Positions 24,701-36,362 are shown, counted from the first letter of the stretch. The stretch is DNA of 64,000 bases from Ciona intestinalis (GCF_000224145.3 NC_020167.2:1540690-1604689); one strand, 5' to 3'. Notes: generated by a model from the sequence alone, not told the origin. Translations and numbers: made by a program.

Positions 24701-27700
24701 GGATCAGCAAAGAAGATGACATTTCATCAGGAGATCTTCCATCGCATCACTACTCCATCCAAGAAGAAAGTCCCAGGTGAACAAAGAGGATCTAAACAAG
24801 ATGTTAACAGATTTCTTTCTGCTGCCATTACATTTTAAAAACTCATTTTATGTTCGTTATTTTTATATTTAGTGAATTTTAACTTATAAGCAAATTTAAA
24901 AGAAAGTGTTGAAAAAATGAGCCAATTTTTATTTTTAGATACAGATGCAACTAGCATTCATAGACGGCCATTAACCCCACTAAAGACACCAGATGATGTG
25001 CGCTATGCGTGGCGTCGAGCTATACGTGATCACATTGTGCTGAACAGAATCAACAAAATAGCTCAAACCCAACTAAGTATGGCTGAGTCTAAAAATAATT
25101 AAACATTTTTTAAAAAGATAAGCAAAAGTTTTTTGAAATATTTTCAGCCGATGATCAATTAGACATGAAGTTGAATTATGTTGATGTGGGGATTCCCCAA
25201 CCTGAGATGGACCAAGTATGGTTGGAGTTGTTGGAAACTGAGGAGAGAGAAAAATACAAGATGGATGTTTCAGTGCTACATGCTGCTGTCAGAAAAGGTC
25301 AAAACATTGAAATTGTCTTGTAAATCGTTCTTAAAAATACATTGATTTTGACATTTTTTCTTTAAAAGCCGGTGTTTTCAGTCAATTTTCAAAGAAGTGT
25401 TTCCAAACAGGTGTTTCACGTAATCTACGAGGTCGTGTTTGGTCGTTGTTACACGAACAATGGAAAATTCGGAATGTCACCAGTCGTGCAACAGCGAGCA
25501 CTGCAACGCTGAACAGAACTCATTTCTCGGACCTACTTAAAAGCCTAACACCTCATCATCACTCTATTCTTATAGATATCGGTACGATGGTTTTATTGCG
25601 AAATATTTTTTTATACGCCATAATCCATAACAACTTTTTTCATAATTTAACACAAAATTTTTAAAACTTTAAGAACTGAATAACGACAGATTCATCTTAA
25701 CCAAGTTGCAGTTTACCAAAATCTTATGTTAGGTCGCACTTTCCCCAACCATCCATACTTCAGTCAACAACTTGGAAAAGGTCAACTTGGTTTGTTTAAT
25801 CTTCTTAAAGCTTATTCATTGGTGGATACGGAAGTTGGTTATTGCCAAGGACTCAGTTTCGTGGCAGGGACAATTCTCGTGCACGTATGTAATCTTTGTA
25901 ATATAACACCAACACCTGATACACAGCATATAGTTGTATGTATGTATCAATTCAAAACACAGGATCCGAAAATTTTGTGTGAAATTAAACTTCTTGAGTA
26001 AATAAAAACCAGCAGTGCGACAATGCATGAGGTTTTCCATTAAAAGTCACTTAACTTAATTAATGTCCAAATTTTTTAATCCATCGATTAGATTTCACAT
26101 TTTTTTTTAATATTTGAAAGTTTGGTGTCACCTTTTAATCACATTTTAGCATATCTACCCATACACAAATATTTTGTTGATGGTGTGCCGTGTAGAAAGC
26201 ATTTTTTTGTTTTGTTTCTACTAATCCCAGTGAAAAAAAGTTTCGAACTATGTGGTTATTTCCAAATATTCAATCTGTTTAAAACTTTTGATTTTTAGTT
26301 GAACTCAACAGAGAAGTCGTTTCAAATGTTGACGCACCTCATGAAAAACATGGGTTGTCGGAATCTTTACCAACCCGACATGACCGCCATTCGCATCGCT
26401 GTGTACCAGCTTTCGCGACTCCTACATGACTACCACAGGTATTTTGTTAAACCAACCATACAATGTATAACCGGCGCCGTGGCGTAGTGGTTAGCCCGCC
26501 TGTAAACAATAGTCAATGGGTTCAAGGCTCGTCGCTGCTACCATTGTGGTTGTATGTGTCCTTGGGCAAGACACTTAACAGCAATTGCTCCAACCCAGTG
26601 GTCACTGATGGGTTGTCTGCCATATATATAAAAAAATAAAAAAACTCAAAAAAAAAATCACCTACTAAGTAACATACATTGAACTCGTAAGCTGGCACGA
26701 GGTGTATTAACACCTGTGTTATAACGACTGTCGTTTTCCGGCCACGCGAGGATAAATTAAATTACATTCATTCATTCACTTACTCACCCATGTTGAAAGA
26801 CAGGATTAAACTTAACTTTGTTCAGGGAAATAAATGATCACTTTGAGAAGCATGATGTGACGTTGATGTTGTTTGCTGCTCCGTGGTTCCTCACTATGTT
26901 TGCCTCCATACTTCCATTCAGTTTCACCGCCAGGATATTTGGTAAATAGTAACCCTTCTATTCTATTATGTAAGGGAGTCATACTCCACTGTGGCGCTTT
27001 CAAAACTTGGGAACACAGATAGAAAATATGCATAAGTATTAAACACATGTTCAGGTTGGTGGTTAAATAGCTTGAAGATCTAAGCCAGGAATACAAATGT
27101 TGTATCAATTACTACACCATCTTTATTTTATATATAGGTCAATAAACATAAGCTCTAATGTATGTGTTTCTCACAAATGCTGTGGCCTATATTTATTTAA
27201 ACCACAACAATCGTTTAATGATAACATCACATTTGTCAGATCTCCTGTTCCTGGAAGGCCGGTGTGCCTTGTTTAAAACAGCTCTTGCCTTGCTAAGCCA
27301 CCACAAAGCTGCAATACTTGAGCAAGACAGTTTTGAAGCCATCATTGGTTATCTTAAAAACAAACTTCCGAACATGGATGCTGTTGAAGTCAACCAAGTA
27401 TTGCAGGAGGCAAGTGACAAAACCATAAACTTCTGAGATTAATTAAACGGTTTAAATTTCCCTAACTTTTAGTGTAAGAAATATACATTTTTTTGTGACT
27501 GTGGGCAGTTCTTTTTAATGGTATTTGAAGAATGTTTTTTTGAAAATATTTAATTGTTTTTGTATAAATTCTGCACGAAGGACATAATTCGTGTATTATA
27601 GTTGGTAAAACTACACATCAGTTGCAAACCTCAAGAACTATAAAGAAATAATGTTGAAATATTAAAATGAAATACTGTTTTGTGTATTAGTTGCAAATCT

Positions 27701-28332
27701 AATGTTTTGCACAGATCTTCACATTGGACATTGTGGAAAAGTTGCGAGTATACGAGGTTGAATATCAAGTCCTCGATGAAGGAGAAATCTTCAATGATGA
27801 ACAACCACTAGATGGAGAGGAAAATCTGGAGCAAAAGGTTGCTCGTCTGGAGCAAATGAATCAGACTGTGACCAAATATAATCTTGAACTTGTTGAACAA
27901 TTAGAAGTAAGTGTTAATGTAGATCAAGTTTGTTTAATTTTACATTTAATTATTTGTTTCAAAACAGCCAAAATTAGGAATAATTTTTTAATAATTTGAA
28001 ACAAAAAATCTCAACCTTACCTATTTTTGTTAAAGTTTTCTATTAATTTATGCTTGATATTAAGGCATAAATTAACAGAAAACTTCCACATACATTATGT
28101 TATTGTTTTAACTCAAGGAAATGTCATTCAGTGTTCTACAGACAGTCCATGCATGGCATTATATATCTTAAGAGATGATTTATAACTTAAACTTGTTCAG
28201 GCGGCGAAAATGCAAATCAGTAGTCTTCAACAAGGCTTGACAGACATGGCTGAGCTTGATGAAAAGAAAGCGGTTGAGTTGGAAGCTTTGCGCACACAAA
28301 ATGAGTTCCTTAAATTGAAATATAGCCACTAG
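18714..28332 (+). CDS. TBC1D1/TBC1D4 (AS160)-type Rab GTPase-activating protein
   Basis: Twenty-four exons: 18714-19181, 19468-19577, 19782-19926, 20100-20227, 20304-20484, 20658-20747, 20946-21074, 21496-21708, 22100-22210, 22421-22522, 22595-22675, 22745-22884, 23101-23241, 23640-24199, 24607-24776, 24939-25076, 25148-25297, 25411-25581, 25733-25884, 26299-26438, 26826-26941, 27240-27397, 27715-27906 and 28201-28332. About 1370 residues. Order: N-terminal PTB region, second PTB region ([25 protein letters not shown]), the linker [18 protein letters not shown], then the TBC domain with both catalytic fingers ([13 protein letters not shown] and [12 protein letters not shown]) and [22 protein letters not shown]-terminal coiled coil follows. 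It is a single-copy-like counterpart of the vertebrate TBC1D1/TBC1D4 pair, which restrain Rab8/10-dependent GLUT4 vesicle traffic. The exon total is one base short of frame; the disruption lies in 23640-24199 (see findings). Confidence 0.92.
19650..19677. repeat. AT dinucleotide microsatellite
   Basis: A (TA)n tract in intron 2 of the TBC1D gene. Confidence 0.8.
26471..26780 (+). mobile_element. tRNA-derived SINE, near full-length reference copy
   Basis: About 310 bp. The head CCGGCGCCGTGGCGTAGTGG has a good pol III box A (TGGCGTAGTGG), with a box-B-like GGTTCAAGGCT about 30 bases on. The body continues with GTCCTTGGGCAAGACACTTA, GGTTGTCTGCCATATATA, a poly-A/T-rich middle, CGAGTTTACG-type complement and GGCCACGCGAGGATAAA, and it ends in a (CATT)n tail. 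No protein is encoded. It sits in the intron between exons 20 and 21 of the TBC1D gene. Other copies in the window are described relative to this one. It may correspond to a described Ciona composite SINE, but I could not check the name. Confidence 0.88.
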
Positions 28333-29139
28333 AGATACACTACATTTGCATGCACTCAACTGTATTGTGTTTTATGCCTCCTTGATCCCTCAGTTCACAA
28401 TCGTTTTCATTTTTTTTCAAATGATATGATCTTTGCTTTGAATCATGGTTTTAACAAATTGTTGAAGCATCTACTTTTACCAATTTTTACATTTCGTGTT
28501 TTTTAGTTCACAGTTGTCATTTCAAAGGTACACAAATTTTTATAGATTAGAGCTGTCTGCTAAGCCTCACTGTTCCACTGCGAAACACGTTTTTTTTTGT
28601 TTTTAATATTTTTTAACTTAGTCTGTCAGAGTATGAAATGGTGCATCACCTGAGTATTAAAACCAGCCTTTTATCATGCTTCCATAGAAAGCACTGCCTA
28701 CGTTAGTAACACATTTCTGCCAAGATTTGTATAAGTTGTCAATGTAAAAACTAGCATTCACCACACTTAAATGTACATTACCCAACATTTGCTTATGTAG
28801 TGTCTTGTATATGCACAAACAAACTCTGTCGGTTTTTAAAGGATGCAACTTTTCCTAGAATATCCCACTTTGTGTTATTTAAAAACAATCGACCACTAAG
28901 TATTACTTACAAAGTGCCATTCTCCATGCAACTCCATTCTTTCACATGTAGTTATTGCTTCATTAAAAGTATGATATATTGCCACTAAACATTCTAATAC
29001 TGTGTATTTGTATCTCAGTGGTACCATTTACAAACTTGTCATGCTTCTTTACTGTAAACAATTCTTTCTCTTGATTGTTTCTCTAAATAAATCTTGTCCA
29101 ACATTCTATGTATGTATGTAACAGCCTAATAAATAAACT
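28333..29139 (+). other. Probable 3'UTR of the TBC1D gene
   Basis: No coding frame after the TAG at 28330-28332. Polyadenylation signals AATAAA occur at 29086, 29128 and 29132, which would give a 3'UTR of about 0.8 kb. Confidence 0.5.
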
Positions 29140-30304
29140 TTTCATCATGGGTGCCTCAAAAGTCTGTGATGGACAAAATATATTTTTGACGGACATAAAT
29201 TGACTGTCAAAGTATTAGCAATATGCCAGTTAAAAATGTGTTCATTGAAAATGTCTATTGGAAAAATTATATCTGCAAAATAGCCTCTGTTTACTTGGTA
29301 ATACCAAATCCAACACACAGACATTATATTCCTTCAATCTTTATTGTAACAAAGAGCCCAAGACCAAATTAATTTAAACAGCGATATGATAGAGCACCAC
29401 CAACAAGCATTGGCCCACATTTAAGACAACATGGTTTTTAATTCTGTTAATTCACAAAAAAATCTTTTTCAAGCTGTGCTATACAATTTCAATTGTGCAC
29501 TTGATACGCATAGGATACGACAGCATTTGCATGAAAAAAATTCACGCTTACTGCCACTGTTAGGCTGTATGTAGGGAAACGTTGTTTAAAACACAACAAC
29601 CAAGTCTTCACATGTGACACTGGACACTGCAAAAATAAAGAGAAGCACACAAAGGCACTAAAGCAGATCATTTTTTCAAGTCAAATTTTCGCTTTTCGAG
29701 TGGAGAAGAAGAACTATGCAACAGAAACATCGCCACCTGTGGTTGGTGCAACAAATTTGTACAACGAATAAATACCTATGTGGTTGTAAAAGTAACTCTG
29801 GTTTAACTGTATGCGCATGAAAATATTGTACTCCATGTAAGCTAAGGGGAGCCTTGAGGTTGTGAAAGTGAAATGTACAAGTATTAGACCACATTTCATG
29901 GTGATCTGGACAAGCAGCAGGTTGTGAAGGGAAATTAACAAGCATAGTTAATTGATGAAAATAAAAGAATAACCGCACAACATGTGTTGTCCGCATGCAT
30001 TGAAAGGTACTGGCTTAGATAAATATCTGATTCACTCAATAAACTTTTTCTTTGGTGATCAGCTGAAAACTTTAGTTTGTGATTTGTACCCGCTTAAAAC
30101 CATTTAAGATTTGGCAAACAACACATAGTAAGTAGTCTACAATCAGGATAATGTAGAAATAGGGAAATTTACACTTGTGTCGCAGAAACAGTGCAACACT
30201 GATTGTAAGAGTTGCGCTTGTACCCAGCGATAGATGCCTAACATGAATAATATGCAAGCCATGGCATCGCTGAAGTGAAATAAAAACTTTAAATTTCTAC
30301 AGTT
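29140..30304 (-). other. Probable 3'UTR of GSPT1 plus tail-to-tail junction
   Basis: The TBC1D and GSPT1 genes converge here. A minus-strand AATAAA at 29340-29345 would end a GSPT1 3'UTR of about 0.96 kb. Open frames within (29489-29671, 29676-29996, 30072-30257) have no recognisable product and are taken as chance. Confidence 0.45.
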
Positions 30305-32539
30305 TTACTCAAGAACTTTTAACACTTTCCCGATTGCAATGGTGCGTCCTTCGTCCCGAAGTGTGAATCGACCCATCTGTGGGAAATTCTTGAAACTCTC
30401 GATACAAACTGGACCTTGTGTTTGCAGCCGTGCAATTACGGTTTGGTCCTAAGAAAAGATTAGGTTAAAAAATTCTTTCATTGTACATATATTGATATTA
30501 TAAACAACAAATTGTTCAGTTAACGCGGGTTAGCCAGAAACCACACTTTTTTAGTATAAATTTCAATTATTTTCGGTTATTATTTATATTATAGGCCATT
30601 ATCATGTACGGAAAGACGATATATCTCAAGATAGTCTCAATAAACATTACTTTCTCCCAACCTGTTTGACAAATCTTGTCTTTTTCTTTTCTCCAGTTTT
30701 TCGATCCAGAAGACAAATGAGTTGTTTGATTACTACTTCTTCAATACAGCTGTTTAAATAAAATTTACATAGTAACACCAGTAATAAAAATATTTTACAT
30801 ATATGGCAACAAATTTTATGCCGTGCTCTTACGTATGAATATGTAGAATAGCACTGTAACCAGCGCAGATGATGGATTTGTATTCAATAATCGCAATTTG
30901 GGCATCAAATAATGTTCCTGTACTGCACAGATCATCAGGTGAGCATAGGACGAAACCCTGTTATGAAAATATGAGTTTTAACGAGTAAGTACCAATCATA
31001 CACCACTTCTGTCCATAAAAATCAACAGCTGTGGTTTTTTTGGTGGCGCCCATACAACGTTATATACTCAGTATATTTCCACCTTAGATATTTCATCTTC
31101 TTCAATTGAATCAACCCGAACTTTCACGTTCTCACCAGCAATGGCGGACTCTGTATCAACTTCATCAGATTGAATTCCAAGAACTGCAAATAAATCAAAA
31201 TTAATTTACTTTTAAACTTGAATTATTGTTATTTTATGACCTAAGCCCATACATATTTAAAAGCCCAATTAAAAACCTATTCCTTATGTTGGTTTTATAG
31301 TTTTTTCAGGTTAGCTCTTTTTGTGTCAAATCAAAACGATCTACCTTTCAACTTGCGCTTGTTTGGCTGCAATACCAACTGTTGTCCTTTATACAAACGA
31401 CCAGATTCCACTTTGCCAAGCACAATCACCCCCATGTCCTTGTACTTGTCGACAATAGGAAGACGGAGAGGCCCAGCACCTGATCTGGAAACCGTGGGAA
31501 GATTGTCTAAATAAGGAATGAGGGGGAGTCCAGTATACCATGGATGGTTAGCATAGTCAGACTCCTTCAGATTTGCTCCTGTGAGTCCAGAGCAGGGCAT
31601 GAAGTGAATGTCTTTTTTGGGATTAAAGCCAACTTTCTTCAAAAAAGGCGTGAGCTTTTCCTTACACTCATCATATCGTTCCTGACTCCACTTAACAGTT
31701 GAATCATCCATTTTATTAATAAGCACGATTAGATGGTGAACACCTGCTGTTTTTGCCAACATAGCATGCTCCCGTGTTTGTCCTCCTCGCTCAAACCCGG
31801 TTTCAAACTCTCCTCGACGTGCCGAGATAACAAGCACTGCTACATCAGCTTGTGAAGCCCCACCTATCATATTAGGTACGAAGCTTCTATGGCCAGGTGC
31901 ATCGAGAATGGTAAAGTGTTTTGATTCAGTCTCGAAATAAGCTCGCCCTACTTCTACTGTTTTTCCTTTATCTCTCTCCTCTTGGTTTGTATCCAAGGCC
32001 CAAGACAAGTACCATGTCTCTCGGTTTTTTTCCTTGGCTTCCCTTTCGTATTTTTCCAGAGTACGTTTGTCAACCATTCCAGTAAGATACATAATTTGTC
32101 CTCCAATTGTGGATTTTCCAGCATCAACATGGCCGATGAAAACAACATTCACATGTTCTTCTTTGTTAATTAGGGATGGTGACAAAGGTGGTTCCTCAAC
32201 CTCTTTCACATCAACTTTCTCAACTTCCTCCACCTCTTCATTCATCACTTCATCCTTTACATCGACATCATCCTCCATCTCTTTACTCTCAACCTGTTCA
32301 GGAACGGCATTCGGAGAATTCTCAATCGTCATCTCCACAACCTCTGGCACAGCAACTTCAGGTTGAACGACTTCTTCAGGGATTTCCACTTTTCTTGCTG
32401 CCGGGACAAACTTGGCGGCATTGATGTTTGGAATGAACGGTTGCGCTGCAATGTTTAAGTTTGTAAAAGCGGATCTAACTCCATCCGTTCCATTTGCTGC
32501 TCCATCGTCCCAAGCATCTGGAATATTCTGTCCATTCAT
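30305..32539 (-). CDS. GSPT1: eRF3/GSPT1, GTPase subunit of the translation release factor
   Basis: Five exons in reverse: 32539-31345, 31183-31083, 30957-30833, 30749-30662 and 30448-30305. They total 1653 nt, in frame, 550 residues. Residues about 23-50 carry overlapping PAM2-type motifs (NLNIAAQPFIPNINAAKFVP), the poly(A)-binding-protein contact seen in vertebrate GSPT1. An acidic Val/Glu-rich linker follows (about 51-120). The GTPase domain shows G1 GHVDAGKST (136-144), G3 DAPGH and G4 NKMD. Two beta-barrel domains complete the protein (FVLCSPDDLCSTGTLFDAQI, MGRFTLRDEGRTIAIGKVL). eRF3 binds eRF1 and uses GTP to drive stop-codon peptide release in the cytosol. The whole GTPase domain is in the first exon. 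The start ATG at 32539 gives an N-terminus like that of other animal eRF3 proteins. Confidence 0.96.
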
Positions 32540-33170
32540 AATTAATTTTCTGTTTAATATTTCCGTTTAATCACCAGGCCCTAACATAGATGTTAAAGTC
32601 ATCAGCTGGTTAAGTATGATGAAGAAGTCACTCAACCTAAACAAACATACAACTATAACAAAACTTAGATTATACTGCTGATATAGTTAATTATTTCTTA
32701 TAAATATAGTTGAAATTTGAGTCGAAGTATATATTTCGCGACACAGGAAGGTGCATTTTTAACAAATAAATATGACGCAACGGTCGTGCATTGTTTTTAA
32801 ATAAAACAGAGTAAATGCAATTAAGGGTTAAAATGTAATATTCTTAACTTTGTTATTCATGACGGCTTGCCAGGAAAAAAAAAAGGAATTTTCACACCAC
32901 CTTTTTTAAAAATATTTATTTATGACTAAAATTTTACCGTTTACTGGCTACAAGGATTACAAACTTATTTTATTATATTTATACTTACAGTAATATAAAT
33001 CACAAATAATAATCTAAACTGAGATGTAAATTTTACAAAAAAGAGAATAACATCTGTACATGTTGAAGAAAGTGTTGGCAAAACGACCAACGAATGTATA
33101 GTGGGGGGTTTCATGAGACATATCATTCAACAACATCCCTCTTTAATTTTAACTTGTATGAAAAAAATCA

Positions 33171-33646
33171 CATGGAACTATACAAAGAAGTAGATACACT
33201 TTTTCCGCTAGGAAGCGATGACAAATACGTTTCTCTATTCTATGGGGAGCAGTTAGTTTAAAGGTTTCTACACACAAGATTTAAACCTCTAACCTCAAAC
33301 GCGTGCTAATCAAACCAAAAAAACTTTTAAAAAGTATTCCACTGTGCGGGACTCGAACCCTGTAAAAATGAAACAAAGAGAGTAAACGACCGCGCGCAAA
33401 CCATTACACCACGGACTCGTCGACAGTAAACTGAACGAAAGAGCGTATATAACCGACTAAATATGAGAAAGATGTTCTTACTAGTGTTTTATGTATTTAG
33501 AAAGGTGTTATTACTATTTATTAAATTTGTTTTACACTTATTAACACTTTGTAGTGTTGTTTTGTGCGTTTTTACGTATTTTTTAATTTAAATAATTACA
33601 GACACCTTGCGGAAAAAGTGTACCTACTTCTTCGTATAATCCCATG
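33171..33646. mobile_element. 476-bp element with terminal inverted repeats and a tRNA-like core
   Basis: The ends 33171-33212 and 33605-33646 are inverted copies of each other over about 42 bases with roughly 37 matches (shared core AAGAAGTAG.TACACTTTTTC). Near the middle, on the minus strand, is a tRNA-like sequence with box A TGGTGTAATGG and box B GGTTCGAGTCC (33346-33420). No coding frame. It looks like a non-autonomous DNA transposon that captured, or was entered by, a tRNA-derived sequence. The exact outer borders and target duplication are not certain. Confidence 0.5.
33346..33420 (-). pseudogene. tRNA-like sequence with intact pol III boxes
   Basis: Minus-strand reading gives box A TGGTGTAATGG, a D-stem that can pair (GTGT with GCGC) and a perfect box B GGTTCGAGTCC, followed by a T-run. 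The T-stem pairs in only three of five positions and the acceptor arms do not pair. I call it a tRNA-derived relic or SINE head, not a working tRNA. Confidence 0.4.
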
Positions 33647-34989
33647 AAAAAAAATTAGCACCATCACGGTTCACGCGCAATGGCTCATTTTAAAGAGACC
33701 TTATTATGATACATTTTATCTTATCTGCTGAGAATCGCGACAGTTTTGTTTCCAAGAAAAAACGCTTTTTAATTTTATGATAAATATATAAGGATTCCTC
33801 ACAATATGTTACAAGTTAGCTGAAGTATAAAATGTCTATGAAGAAGATTCTAAGGATCGTATATATAGTAATAACACTGACTATTTTATTGCTTAAGGGA
33901 ATTGTTGTTCAACTGACATTTTATACAAGATTTACCTGATCTCTGTTAAGAAAACATTAAGTTTTTTCTTTGTTCCTAATAAAACCCCTGAATCACGTTC
34001 TTTAATTTTGCGCAATATCATGACGTAGTTCGCGTCACGCTCCACTTATTGTCGCACATGGCGAACGCTATAGAAACGTTTCTGGTATCCTACTACCTAC
34101 AACAAGTCAAACATACGAACTGTTTTCATTTTTCTAGCACCTAGAGTCCACCAGTAATGGGTACTATGTGCTTGCAGGAGAGGCCACGGTTACGACATGT
34201 GCCAATAAAGACACAATCGCCAGAAGAAGATTTTTTCGCAGATTGCATTATGTAGTACTATAGTAGGATGAATATATATTATAATGTATTCTATATAAAT
34301 GTATATGAACTTGTAATAACAGAGAGTTCATAATAAATATTAATGAAGTTTATACTTTTACTACAAGGGATGTTGCTACACTGTTTTTCGCACAAGCCAC
34401 TTCTTATAAATTATCTCCAAGTGCGAAGGAACTTCGAATATATTTATCGTATATTATCTTTTTATTGCAACATATTATATTTAATTAACCCCTGAGGTAT
34501 AAATTATTAAATTAAAGTGAAAAAAAAACTAAAAAGTTTGGCAACTAAAACGTTTAAAATTATAAAACTATAGTTTAATCGTTCACACTCGCTTAGACCT
34601 ACTACAAAATTTTATCGGCTTTACTATGGTTTAGCGAGCATTCAAAATTAGCACCTTACTATTTCAGAATTTTTTACCTGTTCAAATTATTGCAAGTTTG
34701 TTTTTACATATTTTTTTCGAATACCTAAAAACAGTAATCGACATTATAAATTCTGTAACATTATTTTATTTACTATCATTAAATGGGAGTCCGTACGTAA
34801 GAAATTTAATAAAGGACGGCGTGACAGGAGGTTTGGAAGAAGTCTGTCTTTCCCCAACATCCTGTATCTAAAGTTTACCTGGCAACGAAAGTAGCAAAGC
34901 CAGATCATTACGGTTTATTAACTAGAAGTTACAGTAATATTCATACGGATTACAGTAATAATATTTCAAAATCGTACATTGTTAAAATT

Positions 34990-35076
34990 CGCCTAGAAGG
35001 TGGAATCGAACCACTCTGACGTTAATCAGCTACAGGTTTGAAGCCTGCACCCCAGACCACTGAGGTTCATCCAGGC
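34990..35076 (-). tRNA. trnU: tRNA-Sec (selenocysteine, anticodon TCA)
   Basis: 87 nt on the minus strand, from GCCTGGATGAACCTCAGTGG to CCACCTTCTAGGCG. It shares long exact stretches with vertebrate tRNA-Sec (GGTCTGGGGTGCAGGCTTCA, AACCTGTAGCTG). The acceptor stem pairs with one G-T wobble, the discriminator is G, and the long variable arm (CTGATTAACGTCAG) forms a stem. The anticodon TCA is at 35039-35041. This tRNA is charged with serine, converted to selenocysteine, and read at in-frame UGA codons with a SECIS element. It usually has an upstream-element promoter instead of a plain internal one. Only one copy is seen. Confidence 0.95.
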
Positions 35077-35688
35077 AATACATGTAAACCCAACGACAAC
35101 TATTTATAAATTCCTAAAATTTAGATCTTGTGTTTGTGGGATATTAGCGCCCAAAGCAATAAAGTTATTTGTTTTCAATATAATGCTCATATGTAAAATG
35201 ATGTTCTCTCACCAGCATGCACTAACATGATATTCGGGTAAGCTGACGATATACAATTCCACTAGCTGTCTTACACAAACTAGTATTGACGTCAAAATAA
35301 ACAACCATATAAACGCTTACCGATTGTTTACCTAATGTTTCTATACCGAAAAGCATCTCCCACATGGTCGAGTAGTTAGGTTTCGATTCCTGGCTTTCAC
35401 CCGGTATATCGGTATATTGATGTTTATTGCCTTTGTGAAGTAATTATAAAAATATTAGATTTATAAAAAGTGTCGGTAAAATACTATTCAAATTCGTCGA
35501 CCTCAAGTTTCAAGTTGCAGACAAAAAAAAGAAACTGATGTTACAGGCAACAATCGACTTCGTCGATTCCCGTTCAATGCAAACTCTTTTCACATTCGAT
35601 GTAAATAGGTTTATAGCCTTTGAAGAGTAATTATAAAACTGACCCATCTTTTAGCCAATATGTCAGAAGTAAAAAGATACGCAGCATC
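35077..35688 (+). repeat. Degenerate left edge of the tRNA array
   Basis: Contains a tRNA-Glu relic (35358-35402: TCCCACATGGTCGAGTAGTT then TGGCTTTCACCC with the middle scrambled). It is followed by a spacer of about 150 bp related to 36517-36690, then the last bases of a tRNA-Gly (35563-35581, CGATTCCCGTTCAATGCA). The conserved spacer CTTTTCACATTCGAT leads into the first intact unit. It records older, decayed repeat units. Confidence 0.7.
35358..35402 (+). pseudogene. tRNA-Glu relic
   Basis: 5' arm similar to tRNA-Glu(TTC) (TCCCACATGGTCGAGTAGTTAG). Then T-arm-like and anticodon-arm-like pieces follow out of order. It cannot fold as a tRNA. Confidence 0.6.
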
Positions 35689-35760
35689 TCCTACATGGTC
35701 TAGTGGTTAGGATTCCTGGCTTTCACCCAGGCGGCCCGGGTTCGATTCCCAGTGTAGGAA
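35689..35760 (+). tRNA. tRNA-Glu(TTC), array copy 1
   Basis: 72 nt, acceptor TCCTACA/TGTAGGA, anticodon TTC in GGCTTTCACCC. One T-stem base differs from the other copies (CCCAG for CCCGG), giving one mismatched pair. Confidence 0.85.
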
Positions 35761-35767
35761 TATGTTA

Positions 35768-35838
35768 GCATTGGTGGTTCAGTGGTAGAATCCTCGCCTG
35801 CCACGCGGGGGTCCCGGGTTCGATTCCCGGCCAATGCA
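35768..35838 (+). tRNA. tRNA-Gly(GCC), array copy 1
   Basis: 71 nt, acceptor GCATTGG/CCAATGC, anticodon GCC in CCTGCCACG. Internal boxes are intact. The variable region reads GGGGGTCCC instead of GGGGGGCCC. Confidence 0.9.
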
Positions 35839-35945
35839 AACCCTTTTCACATTCGATATTATGAGGATTATAGCCTTTAAAGTGAAATTATAAAACTGAC
35901 CCGTCTTTTAGGCAATATGCCAGAAGTGAAAAGTTATGCAGCGTC

Positions 35946-36017
35946 TCCTACATGGTCTAGTGGTTAGGATTCCTGGCTTTCACCCAGGCGGCCCGGGTTC
36001 GATTCCCGGTGTAGGAA
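35946..36017 (+). tRNA. tRNA-Glu(TTC), array copy 2
   Basis: 72 nt with all stems paired and consensus boxes A and B. Confidence 0.95.
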
Positions 36018-36024
36018 TATGTTA

Positions 36025-36095
36025 GCATTGGTGGTTCAGTGGTAGATTCCTCGCCTGCCACGCTGGGGGCCCGGGTTCGATTCCCGGCCAATGCA
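36025..36095 (+). tRNA. tRNA-Gly(GCC), array copy 2, with anticodon-stem mismatch
   Basis: 71 nt. Two differences from the array consensus: GTAGATTCC for GTAGAATCC, and CACGCTGGG for CACGCGGGG. The second breaks one pair of the anticodon stem. It may be a decaying copy. Confidence 0.75.
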
Positions 36096-36213
36096 AACCG
36101 TTTTTACATTCGATATAATGTGGTTTATTTGTAGAGTAATTATATTGTAGAGTGATTATAAAACTGACCCATCTTTTAGCCAATATGTCAGAAGTAAAAA
36201 GTTACGCAGCATC

Positions 36214-36285
36214 TCCTACATGGTCTAGTGGTTAGGATTCCTGGCTTTCACCCAGGCGGCCCGGGTTCGATTCCTGGTGTAGGAA
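36214..36285 (+). tRNA. tRNA-Glu(TTC), array copy 3
   Basis: 72 nt. TTCCTGG in place of TTCCCGG changes one T-stem pair to a G-T wobble and should be tolerated. Confidence 0.88.
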
Positions 36286-36292
36286 TATGTTA

Positions 36293-36362
36293 GCATTGGT
36301 GTTCAGTGGTAGAATCCTCGCCTGCCACGCGGGGGGCCCGGGTTCGATTCCCGGCCAATGCA
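36293..36362 (+). tRNA. tRNA-Gly(GCC), array copy 3, one base short
   Basis: 70 nt. One G is missing between acceptor stem and D-arm (GCATTGGTGTTCAG for GCATTGGTGGTTCAG), which alters box A spacing. The rest matches the consensus. Probably impaired. Confidence 0.65.

Larger units (their letters stand above)
32540..34989. other. Interval between GSPT1 and the selenocysteine tRNA
   Basis: The left part is the presumed GSPT1 promoter and 5' flank. It holds a 476-bp inverted-repeat element with a tRNA-like core (33171-33646). The remainder (33650-34980) is AT-rich with no frame above 60 codons and no family I recognise. Confidence 0.5.

Noticed and set aside
27398-27420. GC-AG intron donor (GAG|GCAAGT) at the end of TBC1D exon 22
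   Set aside because: A canonical donor at 27398 (CAA|GTATTG) gives [13 protein letters not shown], which aligns without gaps to the vertebrate INQVFEMDIAKQL. The GC donor would insert extra residues.
32034-32424. Plus-strand open frames opposite the GSPT1 first exon
   Set aside because: They are shadows of the Glu/Val-rich eRF3 linker (Ser/Thr and Pro/His-rich translation of its complement). The eRF3 frame is clearly the real one.
33346-33420. Functional intron-containing tRNA
   Set aside because: The acceptor arms do not pair, the T-stem has two mismatches and no proper anticodon arm can be drawn. It is better explained as a tRNA-derived relic inside a repeat.
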